Part shown: positions 1-12,400 of the stretch, one piece after another | Numbering within the stretch: position 1 is the stretch's first letter | How the letters are laid out: each line of letters starts with the position of its first letter | Assembly: GCA_034440575.1 (NCBI GenBank) | Contig: JAOTOL010001501.1 | Span: 28,501-92,500, forward strand | Reading direction: 5' to 3' | DNA: 64,000 bases | Source of the DNA: Imbricaverruca yamaguchii | Taxonomy: Eukaryota; Arthropoda; Thecostraca; Neoverrucidae | Notes under the pieces: model-generated | Database searches by the model: none | What the model was told of the DNA's origin: nothing | Seen by the model: only the letters and a program-made list of their open reading frames with translations | Translations under genes and position numbers: made by a program

Positions 1-120
1 CTTTTCGGTATTCCAGGGAGGGCTGATTCACAGATTTGGTAGGCAACTGGTTAACTGTCCATAATGGAACCAAGAAGGGCTCTTGTGGCTCATAGTTGCA
101 CTGCCCTTGTATGTCTTTTA
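1..120 (+). mobile_element. CR1/L2-like LINE, 3' end (copy A)
   Basis: The segment matches 3924-4045 almost base for base, including the end of the reverse-transcriptase ORF (a Y-R-E-G stop context near base 20) and a tail rich in ATGTCTT. It is cut by the left window edge and lies in intron 3 of gene 2, antisense to the gene. Confidence 0.75.
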
Positions 121-256
121 CGACGACACTTCATATATACACGGAATCACAATCAGTGGGTCGTTGCCTTCATCCGTAACTATGCCAGTGTAATAATCCA
201 GAGAACCACTGCAGTGCGGTACATAAACGCTCATGCTTTTGTACCCGATACCGTAC

Positions 257-440
257 CCGTGCCGACGGGGTTGTCGATGTACAGCATGCTGTGGGTGTTG
301 GTCCACGAGAGGTTGCGCGGTACCAGGTGCAGGTCGTCATCCACACTGAACGGGCCGTTCTCCACGAAGAGGCCGAACATGCTGCTGCCGCCGGGACCGC
401 CCTGCAGCCACAGAACTACCGGTGCCTCTTCCGGGCTTTC
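257..440 (-). CDS. Gene 2 exon 3 (oxyanion-hole region)
   Basis: 61 codons plus one base. [20 protein letters not shown] begins the exon and IDNPVGTG ends it. Acceptor GCACGCAG|GAA, donor ACGG|GTACGG (phase 1). It differs from gene 1 exon 3 at only about 12 of 184 positions, all in two clusters at the acceptor half. Confidence 0.92.
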
Positions 441-3400
441 CTGCGTGCACACGTTACTAGTCAGAAATGCCGTGTAAAGTCAAAATCCACGTTTGCTGAA
501 GGACTCGCAACATAGCGCGTGTCGCATATACCGTCGTCTGTGGACCTTTGTGTGGGGATCGCCGCGCACACACAAGTGTCTCATTTGGGTGTTAGTCTAC
601 AAAACAGGAGCACACGCTGGCACATGACATCAAAGTATAGTACCGCCGGCTCACCATTTGTAGACAAATATACACCGAATTTCTTAAAACTCGCGCAAGG
701 TGCAGCTCGAACGCATGGAATAGGATATCTCCCTGGATTGAAGCCTCACTTGACCTTGAGCAAAACGCGTCTGCCCGCACTGAGATCCATCAGTTAACGG
801 TTAAAAACGACAACCCCTAGGGTGGGCTGCCTTCCTTCAACAGCACTAATAGTATTAAGCACAGACCAAATAATTTTTGGACAGTTCATAGTTACGAATA
901 CACAAGCCTTAGAATTGGCACGCGATATGATTTGTCACGAATATGTTTCAGTAGCATGGCGTAAATAACAAAAATGGTTGATGTTACAATCATGAAATTT
1001 ATAACAGCTATAATTATACTAATAATTATTATAATAATTACGATAGTAATAATTATACGGATACTAAGTATAATCATAATAGCCATAATAATCCATACTC
1101 ATTCCATACAACAGCCGATAAACCATTCTTGGAAGATTAACACACTGGCTAATACTAATGGCCCTATGATCTGTTACTTCCTATTCCTTCTGACCTACCT
1201 TTGCGGGGAAGAACCAGAAGAACATGTTGGAATTATATGTTTCATCAACGGTTAGGTATCCAGAGTAGCTTTCGTCTTCGCAACCTTTCAGGTTCATGAC
1301 CTGGAGATAAAGAGTGAGAAGAAATTATCAGAAATTCATTGCATCAGATCATGTCACTGTAAAAGTAAGCTTATAGTACACATCTTCAGCCTTGGTCTCA
1401 ATTTTCGGTGTGCCGAGAAAGAAAAAGCAGGAAGAGGGCGCTGATTACTAGGATTAGAGCAGAACATGTCTTGCCTGAAAATCCAGCACATTTTGTGGAA
1501 TTTCACGGATTAATTATCTCCCGCCGAAATTACACGTGGTTAAATTAACAACTACACACCAATAACAATTGGGAGTCGTATTTGTGATGATTGGAATGAA
1601 AACTGACTTTTTACTATACTTTGGACCTAGTCAAAAGTTATAATAATTTTCAGGCGACCAATGCTAAGCTTTCACAATTACTGCAAGTGCATCACTATCA
1701 TAAGACTGATACATAATGTCCAGACCTTCAAAAATGGGTGTTGTAGGAAGCAAGACGTTGTATGCTCAAGATCAGCCATGGGAAATAGCAATCAGGTGAT
1801 GGGTGTCGTTTAGCTACATATATGAAACATGTGGCGATTGTGATCGATGTCAATGTTTTAGGTGTGCGCGCGCCAAGTTTACCAATCACAGTGTACAATT
1901 ATTGTGACAGTAGAAAGAATAGCTTTCGTGAAACGCAACTCTGTACAACACAGATGTATTTATGTTTACATAGCAAATCCTTCCCACGGTTGCTTGGCTG
2001 GCGTGGCAGCACCTGTGCCTTATATAATTTTCAACTGGTGGATTTTCCTGAAGCAAACTCACCGATTGATCGATGGCTTTCGAAGGCTTTTTGGCGAAAA
2101 CTATTTACTTCCATTACAAAAATAGTGCACTGCAATTGGTTCAATTGGTGCGCACAGAGATAAAAAAAACTGTCGCACAATCATTACGCGCGTCATGTAT
2201 GTAGCTTGGCGACACCCAACAGCTGCGAACCTAACTCGATTAGCCTTGGCTCAAGGTTAGCCGTTTAAACATTGAAAACATACAGCGCCTAAGATCATCT
2301 GCGTTTTTGACCAGAGTAATTGACGAAGACATACAAATACATGCACACGCAAATAATGCACAACTGTGCAAGTGCCTACAAACATATCCCAATCACGGAT
2401 TGTATGCAATATCCTGTACCAATACATGTGCATTAGGGTGTGTCGTCGATTGCAGATCCAAAATGCCAGGGTGGTGATTTACGGGGGCGATGATAAAAAA
2501 CGATATGTAGCAAAAAAAAACGATATCAAAGCGGTTTGGAGCTTGCTCTCACCCCTGGAAGGTTCCCCCATTTACTTACTATGGCACACTAGCACCATCT
2601 ATGCACGTGTTTTAGGGATATCAGCTTCTAGTGGGGGTACAAAGACGAAACAAAACCCATCGTATTGCCCATGATGAGAGCTTCCGATTGATACCAATTA
2701 TGATGACCCTGGGTCACTAGGTCGCTGTCCAGATCAGGTCATGTGCCTCATGGGCTGAAATGAGCCATTCAGAGCTTGTAAACATGTACCGCACAACTAC
2801 TAAGTCAGTGAATAATATTAAGTTGGTCTCATTGCGAGATTCTTGAGCATTTAGAGTCCATTTGGGAATATTTGACCGCCGTGACCTGCAAAAGGTCAAA
2901 GCTCAGGCGAGGTCAAAGGTCAAGAATCTCTGGTAGCTTTATGTGGGAAGTAGAGCAGAAGGGCCTATGATTTTCATACCCAATGAGAAAAGTTAGGTGA
3001 ATGTACTGTTTTAACTAAACCCATATTTCCCACATTCAATTTCCAGTCAGTAGCATAACCTGGCGGGGGGGGGGTGGCGTGAATAATTGGGATAGCGCTT
3101 CCCTTCTTCTGCGGAGGTCGGGCCTAACCAGGGCTATGCCTCAGAGGCCACTGCACCGGCAGTCCATAAATACTCGACGGGTTGACAGCGAAAATGGAAG
3201 TGATCTTTTGGAGGCAGGTGCACCGGCCTCTCTTACCAGCAACCTTAAATTTAAAGCTGCACTTGCTGGCTGATAAGCACTAAGACAGAGATACATATCT
3301 GTGTGCTTCCAGAATGTTCCTTTTCCAACCTATATCTCTCATTGCCATTTCATTATATTATTGTATGCCCCGGATCTCACTCTCGGTTCTTCAAAACATG

Positions 3401-6400
3401 AAGAACAGAACTTGCCTGGAAGCAGCGAAGTGGAGAGGATAGCTGGGAGAGGTTTGGACCGAGGGTGGATCCGACGCTCGCGTCTATCCGGCGCAGCAGG
3501 AAGATTGGCTTGCCAGCTCACCTGCGGGACTGTAGCCAGGAAGAAGGCACTGAGAATGCTCGAGGCAATGAATAGGAATGTATCATACAGAAGTGAGGAA
3601 GTCATAAGGAAGCTTTACTGTGCATATGTCAGGCCACATTTGAAATACTGCATCCAAGCCTGGTCTCCTAGCTATGAAAAAGATTGTTGGCTTTTAGAGA
3701 GAGTACAAAAGAGGGCTACAAAAATGGTTAATGGCATAATCAACCTGGCATATGAGGAAAGATTTAAGAAATTGAATGTTTTCACTTAGATATAGAAGGC
3801 TGAGAGATCTCATCGAGGTCTTTAAATTTGTCCATGGTCTGGAGAGGGGATATCTTGGGGAAATGTTTGAATTGAACAGAAATGATGCAATTAGAGGTCA
3901 TCATCATTATAAGAATAGAGGGCTTGCTTTTCAGTATTACAGGGAGGGCTGATTGACAGATTTGGTGGGCGACTGGTTCAATGTACAGAGTGCAACCAAG
4001 AAGGGCCCTTGTGACTCATAGTTGCACTAATCTTTTATGTCTTGATGTCTTTATGTATCCCGAAGGACCCTGGCCGACGTCCAGAGGATGGAAGGCGCGG
4101 AGGCGGCATGGGCGCGTATCTTTGGGCCACGATCCGCCTACGATGCTGTCGCGGATGGGCAGGCAGGCAGGCCCCGAAGACGTACAAACATATCGCCGAC
4201 AACATCCGCTGAACGTGTGATGCCACATATAAGGCTATGATTAAACATCTGTTCTTCACAATTCACACTCGTCACGCACTCTCGTCAGGCTACCAAAGCT
4301 GCAAACGTCTCTGAACACCTTTGGATGCAAGGCAGGCTGATAACCCGGTGAGAACTGGCTCTACAGCTGAAAATCTGATTTCGTGTTCATGCACTTCATA
4401 GTTTCGCGGTGTTTCAGCCTCGCACCGATGAAGCCGTGTCGGTTTTCTTCTTCCACTTTGCTGGAGGCTGCTGTCACAACCTTGATCGCTCGTTCGACGG
4501 CCTGCGTATGGACAGGATATCGAGGCACATCTAGTGGATGTTCGACGATCGCCGCGACATCCGTGTCGGATAGAGATCGTGTGAACGGCGGTTCGGTTAC
4601 GCTTTCTTGTTCCCAGGTGATCATGGTCTCGCGGTCCTCCGCCGCAAAGTTGACTTGGGGCAGTCGGAACTGACGGACCTCGGTCTCGCCATCGGAGGCT
4701 ACTGCTTCTCGGCGACAGGTGAGGATCCACGCTATAGCCCGCTGCCGGACGTATCGTCGGCTGTCCGCCAGCATGGCCAGCAGAATAGCCTCTGGGTGGC
4801 ACCAGTAGGCGTTCCGTGACAGCACTGGTCTCACGATATCCTGCACACGGCACAAGCATTTAGGAGTAATGCTTAACTCGTATGGGATTTGGAAATCCGG
4901 ATCTGCTTGAGCTGGATAGGAAACAACGGCATGCTATACAAAGCCATAGGTTTCGCTCACATGAATCGTGAGTTGCTGGATTTATGATTTATAGGTATCG
5001 AATCGTGTAAACTCGCATCAGTGACTTCAACAGCCAATGCGCATATCTATCAAAAGGAGAAGTTTAGGATGCAGGGCATTTAAACAAGTTATGGAATGCG
5101 CGCACACAAATAGAATGCCCAGCGTAATCATGCCTGCAGATGCGTGGGGACTTGACGAAGGTACTGGTGGCTGCGGCAGAAGTTGTCGGGCCGCTGATGC
5201 AGTGGGTATGCAGTCGGATCTCACCAAAGGGGCACGTGATGCTTGATGATGAAGATCACCAAGTCGTGGAGCGACTGACTGGGTGACGCTTCAGAGTCGT
5301 AGAGCCTCAGAATTCACCAGGCGAGCGTCAACCACCTGACAACGGGATATCAGCAGTTATCAACGCATATGGAAGTTTGGGCAATAATGTTGATACTATT
5401 TAATCGGGTAACATTGCACTTTTCAGTAGGTATGGTGAATGCCTATCAATGTTTGTTTCCACGATGGAATCACTATCTGGCGAGAGTATATGTGTATGAT
5501 CATGTGCCAGTCAGATGCCGTCAATGGTGTCATAATAGGAGGCAGATCACAAACGTTGTTATGGGAAAGTTTTTGTTCTCAACTGAACGTCTAACCTGGC
5601 ATGATTCAGACGGACGATTTTGCGCGTTGCCAGGGCGTCCGGGACGGTGCCACACTGGCTGGCGGTGGCCAGGTCCGGAAGCAGCCGCTGGTCTTCACTG
5701 AGGTCGCGTCTGACGTCGGCTGGCAGCTCAGGTACCGGACCACCGGGGTGAACGCCGTCAACGGCCGCCTCTCTACGCTACCGGCCGCCGCCTGGCCCAG
5801 CCGACCAGAAAACGAACGCGGTCCGTCGTGACATCGTCCAAGGTCTTGAACACGGCTCACAGATTCAGCTCGTTCGCGTGTAGTGAACAGACAAACCAGT
5901 GAACTGGTCTGCCTTGTATCATCTCAAACAGGCGAATGACCCCTCCACTCATGTCAGTATTGATGGAGGCGCCATCACAGCCGATAACATCGATGTCAGC
6001 ATCATATTGGCAGCAAACAGACACAAGTTCGTTCACTTGGTCAATCGCCTTTGCGCCTTGTGGAGTGAAATGGCATATTCGATCCTGGCTCGCCGCATCA
6101 CCACTGCTCCTCCTGTTGACTGACCCGGTCTTTTCCTTTCTATCGAAATACAAAGCACGCATTTTCATATCACCCAGTTTGTGTGTGCGGTCAGCTACTT
6201 GTCCCTCGCGCACCACAGTCCTTGCCTGAAATATCTTTTTTTTGGTCTACAACAAATTGCTTATTGTCTGCCGTCACACGCCCAATGTCCATCTGGAAGC
6301 CGTTTACTATAGCCGCCACGGCTCGGTTTGACACCCCGAAGCGGTCGGCGGCCAGGGCAGTGTGCGTCAGTACGTCATAATTCATCTCCCGCGACTCGTT

Positions 6401-9400
6401 ATCACTGCTGTCTGCTCCGTGCTGTTGCTCGCCATTGTCCGAGCTGTCGATCTGCTCACGAACGACATCTAGCTGCTGATTAGAATCGTTGGTGGAGTGC
6501 TCGCCAGAAACAGATGCCTGGGTGCCTGGATGTAATGCCTCCCGGTTCCTCCTTTCTTGTCGCTTCAGTCTCCGGTTGGTTTCGGTGATGTCAACTCGTC
6601 CAAGGATTAAACGTCGTCCTGTCCGCTGGTCCTTGAGGAATGCAGCCTTTGATGTCGGCACCTTCTTGTCTTTAGGACAGGAACACCTGGATAGTGTCCT
6701 GCATTGGCAGGCTGCAATGTCGAAAAGCTGGTCGAACACCTTTTTGTCGTTCGAGATCCTTGTTTCTGTCTTTTGCCTTGAGTTTATTGATGCTCTTGTA
6801 TCGAGAGTAGCATGCCTCTACCTTCCGCTCCACGCTTCTGACGGTAATTGTGGGGAATCCCTCCTGGAGCCAGATTGCCTGAATTTCCGTTGAGGCGGGT
6901 TGAAACACAAGCCGCCGCAAATGTTTCGTTCTCCCGTTCTGAGAACTTCCCCCTGTGCGTGTCGTCTAACAGCCGTGCATAGTTGACAACGTCCTTCTTC
7001 GTCATTTGAAACCTGATAGTTCGCACGGCTGTCCAAAAGCGAAATGTTCCGTTTTGTTTCGTGTTTTCATTGTTTTATCATTGTATGTTCAAACAGCCTG
7101 AAAGTGAAAACAGTTCATTAAAAGTACATCGTGAGCAGATGAGTATTGAGCACTCATATTTTGCCTATTAAAGCTAAACATCTCAGCTGGGTAAGTAGGT
7201 GGTAATTCTCCACTACCTTTGGTATTTGACCTTTTACCTTTTGCAGGTCACGGTGATTAAATATTCTTCACTGTACCCCCTAAGAGTCCACAACATCGCA
7301 ATGAGACCAAGTGAACAGTGTTCAGTGACTTAGTTCTGCGATACATGTTCATGGTCTCTGAATGACCCGTTCCGGTGTTGAGTGAGATATGTGACCTGAC
7401 CTTCAACGGCGACCTAGTGACCCCAGGTCATACAAATGGGTATCAATGGAAGCTCTCAGCGTGAGCAATACGATGGTCCTTGTCTCGTCTTTATACGTCT
7501 GCTACAAGCTGAGATACAAAAAACACGCGCATAGATGGCGCTAGTGTGTCATAGTAAGTGAATGAAGGAATCTTCCGGGCGTGAGAGCAAGCTCCAAATC
7601 GCTTTGAAATCGTTTTGCTTTGCTACACATCGCTATTTTATCATCGACCCCGTAAAACCCCACCCTGACATTTTGTCCCCGTGATAAAAAGTACGAGTAC
7701 GACACACCCTAATGTGCATACGATCGAAACACACCTAGATACATGCATTTGCCGCCCAAATAGTTGGTTCGAGCGCAGGCTGCATTGGCCTCCTCCATCC
7801 TGGCAAGACAGGGTTCGGATCACTTCACGGGCGGTCCAAATAAAATATAGTGTGCTGTCACTATGAGCGGCTTTACAAGGGCTGCAAGCATCGGGATGCA
7901 ATGTCGTTGGCTGTCTTGAATCAGAGCAATATGAGTGGAAGAACTAAAATCTTCGATTTTAGTATATCCACAACGAAATCTTCGATTTAGTTAAACTAAC
8001 TAAATCTAACAAAATCTTCGATTTAGTTAAACCAACTAAACCTAACTAAATCTTCGATTTAGTTACGGATTTAAAATGCTTCGAAAGCTTTGACGATGCA
8101 CTAATGCATTCAATACAAAACTGAAACAATATATTAGAATATCGGCAAGTATATTTAAAGCTCTTGATTCACAGCGACAGTTTTGTCACCGTTTTGCAAC
8201 AGTGAAGAGTTGTTGGACATAAATACACTTTCCCTTGAATTGTTAGTCATGGGGTAAAATAAGGAAAGCAATAGTGCATACTGTGATGTGAGTACCCATA
8301 TTTTGACGAAATATGAACCAACATCACTCCCAGATGCATGTGTGTTGGTTTCTGAAGATAAGTGGGGAAGGAGCAAAATATATGAAAGCAATGGGCAGGC
8401 CGAAGTGGATTGGGGACACACTCCATGAGGTCATATGTTAAAAGTTGAAATGACTAAGGAAGCCCACACTGAGTGGACACACCCCTAAAACACACACACA
8501 CACACACCCTGTCCCAGATGGTGTGAATCATCTTGACGCTCCAGAAAATGTGGCATTCTCGTCACTCTACATGCTAGGATTGTTTACAGTTCTAATGCAG
8601 ATTGTTTACAGCGCCATACCAAGGCTCCGTCCTTGAATCTCGTCCGGGTTGTACTTGTACCCGAGTAAGATCGAGTGAGTCAGAAACTCGCTCGCGGCGG
8701 AAGTGGAGCTTCGGGTGGTGAGGGCGATCACCATTTAAGTGGATTCAATTACGTCACCACGTTAATGCTGAAGGAATATGTCCGCATTTAAAGTCGGGGC
8801 TGCGTACTGCTCCCGATTCGTTCTAGCAGTTGGCCTGAACGCGGCGCCACGAGCAGACGCGACTCGGCCGCTCGCCCAGCCTTTCCTTCGCCCTCTTCGT
8901 TGCCTCTGTATGCAAGGTGTGTGATACTCTGAGTGAGAAGTGGACAGAAATAGTGAAGTGTACAAGCAAATAAAAAGAAGAAAAAGTGAAATAGTGATCT
9001 AGACCGGCGTACTTATACGCTGATCTAGACCGGCGTACTTATACGCTACACGTGCGCGCAGTTTACACAGCAGTGATTGGATTCTTGAAAAACTGAGTGA
9101 GTGCAGAAGTGATAGCGCCCTTCTCCATAGTGACTGCCCTTTATTGCCACAGGCTCTTTATTGGATGTCATCATAACAAATTCGCCCAACTCTGTCGACA
9201 TACCCAAAGTGAGTTTCTGCAACTACAGTCCCCACAAATTTAAAACATGTTCAATTAAAGTAAACAGGCCTGCCTCAGCTAACACCGTGATAAAGTGACG
9301 TTCTTTCGGACGAGTGGACACCTCGGAACTGACCCTTGACCTTGGTGAGATCGACTGGGTCCAGGTCACTGGTCGCATCTCAGTAACTGATAAATGGGAC

Positions 9401-12400
9401 AACCTACTGAGGTTGCTGACACCTATTCTCGACGAGCACCCGCCACTCAGAAACATAAAAATTCGGAATCCAACAGCACCACATGTTAGCGAAGCTACAA
9501 AACATCTCATGCATCGGCGAAGTGTAGCCTTGCGCTTACAAGATAGAAACACATACAAAGTACTTGGCCGACAAGTTCGATCAGCTATTAGAGCTGACTG
9601 TAGGGAAGAGATTAGCGTAAAGATAGCCCAGAAAGGTCCATCAGCTGCGCGGCGTGCTATTAATCCTATTATCGACACAAAAAAGGATCTCACAGAGTAC
9701 AACCTCAGGCCCTACCCGAGCAGATCAATCAATATTTTGTTAGTGTCGGACCAAAAGTATCAGCAGAAGTCAAACGCCAGGCCAACATGCCTGGACACAT
9801 ATCTCCCAGTTGCCGGTTATCGCGCGTCTCTACCAGCTCCTATAAAGTTTCACCCGTATCTCTTGAACAGCTAGCCAAAATCGTGATAAACATGAGAAGC
9901 ACAAGTGCGTGCGGACCCGACGGGATCTGCATTAAGGTTATCAAATTCATGTTCTTTTTTATCGGCGAAGTGCTGCTCAACATTATAAACACATGGCTGA
10001 CTACAGCTGATATCCCCTCCATATGGAAACAGTCAACAGTAACTCCCATTCACAAATCAGGAGATCCTTCGGATCCCTCCAATTTTAGACCCATCTCACT
10101 GGCTCCGGTGATCGCAAAGATCACTGAGAGGGTAGTGCAGAAACAACTCTATCACTACCTAAACTCAAACCATCTACTGGCTCAAACTCAGCACGGCTTC
10201 AGACCACGCCACTCTACGGAAACCGCCCTTATCTCAGTCACGGACGAAATACTAGCAGCAATGGCCCGTTGGGAAATAGCTCTCCCTTGCATTCTGGACC
10301 TCCGTGATCTGTATCTATTTCACAGTCTCACTTTGCTCCACAAGATCATTCTGACGGGTGAGCCTACGCACATTGCCGGTCAAATCACTAAACTCTATCC
10401 TGCGAAACCGTCACACATGTGCAGATGACCACCTGTACCTGTCAGCCATACACAGAGAGGCTGGCCGCAGGAGATTTATCTACTCGTTTGTCTTCCACTA
10501 CAACAAACTTCCTACTGAAGCAAAAACATCGAGGCTGTCTAACTTCAAGAAGCATGCATTAGCGTATCTCCACGAACGACACTAATCACACAAAAAAAGT
10601 CGCACCATGGATATGCATACAACATGAAGTCACCTTTAGGCCATCGCTTTCCTATCACTTCTACAAACCACTCGTGTATAGCTCGTGTTTCAAGTACGGT
10701 GTATGTAGTGCGGATAGTGATATAGATATTGTATTATGTTGGCGTAGGAATGTTTATTCCGCATCTGCTCCCATTATTGACCACGAATCTATCCTTTCTT
10801 TGTAAATATCTGTGAGTTATACCCAGACTGTCCATAACAGCCGCTGCACGTGGAGGGCATGTATTGTGAAATAAATAAATAAATGACACTTTCATTGAAA
10901 TAAAGAGCGTCCGCCTTGGCGATATCAAGCAGCTTTAAGGGCATCCCTTATACGTTGGCTGTCGCGGCGGATTAAATGTTGTGCATATACCCAGGCGTCG
11001 CAGGGATTGATGATTGGAGACGGTAGAGGCTATAGGGTTTTATATTATTTAGACGCAGTGCAGGTGACAGCGTCTCCAGTCCCACTGATCAGCCGGCCGA
11101 ACCCCGCGGCAGCCGGCTGATGAAGCGCATGTTTGCCAAACCATAAAGCACAAGTTTGCAAAGCTAAATGATATTCTGAAATCATTGGAAACACAACTGA
11201 AGGTAATGGTTCTTTTTAATGACCCATCATAAACAACACTCCAGATATTCTGCACGTAGGCACCCAGAGGAAACACGTTCTCCATTGCGCAAGAAAAAAG
11301 TAGCCAATGGCAATATGTCTGCAAATTAATGGTGACAGCCATGCTCGCTGTTTGTAATCAAGACCAACTTCTTGTATACAATTAGTGAAGAACTTCCTTC
11401 AGATCATGTTCAGAAATTAAAGGATACATTTCGATCGATGGTAGGGAACACAATTGCATTCTTGTTCAGAGATACTATTTGCAATAAACACGCTGCAGTG
11501 CCATACAAAAGGAAAATCAGAAAAAGCACGAGTGCAACATCTGTACATAAGTTGAACTTGGGTTGGTTGGTTATTGGTTTTACGACACATTGACCGGTAA
11601 GTCATGTAGCGTCGCCAATCTCTCACACCGAATGGCAGCGGGCGAAGAGTAGCGACAGGTGAGACTCGAACTCACAATCTCTCGGTTGTGAGCCGGGCAA
11701 CTTATCCCTAGACTACTCGTCCTCAAGGTGAATTAGGGAAGTTGAATAATTGATGAGGTATTATGTTTTCCATGCACGTACAGCTAAGGCAATGCAAACG
11801 TGAGGCAGAGAAGGGGGATAATTGGCTTTTGTTTGTGAATAGAATGCGCTGAAACAATACTAAGGAATTAATTGCTTACGACAGCAATCCAAAACACTCA
11901 TGTGTGCAACTGAGACAACTCCTGTACAACACCTGTACATAACGTGGATTTGTGAAGTTGGATACTTGATGAGTACATTATGCTTTTCCATGTATATAAA
12001 GCCAAAGAAATGGAAGCGTGAGGAAGAGAAGGGGGATAATTTACTTTTGTCTTTGAATAGAATACGCCGAAACAATTCCAAGGAATTAAGTGCTTACGAC
12101 AGCAATCCAAAACACCCAACACTTCCTGAATGTGTGCAACTGAGACAACTCTTTTCTTAGCCTGCTGCATTTATCTTGTCCGTAAGATGTTTCAGATGAA
12201 GATGTCCGATCAGATGTTTCAGATGAACGTACTTGATACGGCCTAATTTCGCCGCTGGGGTGCCATGTCGTAACTGCTGTTGACGTACCTTCCTGCTAAT
12301 GCCCGATGTTAATCCGCCCGATGTCGACGATACGTATGCCAGTCACGCTATCACCTATTCCAATACGTAAATGTGTGCCCAGCGGCGGTGAAACGCTTTT

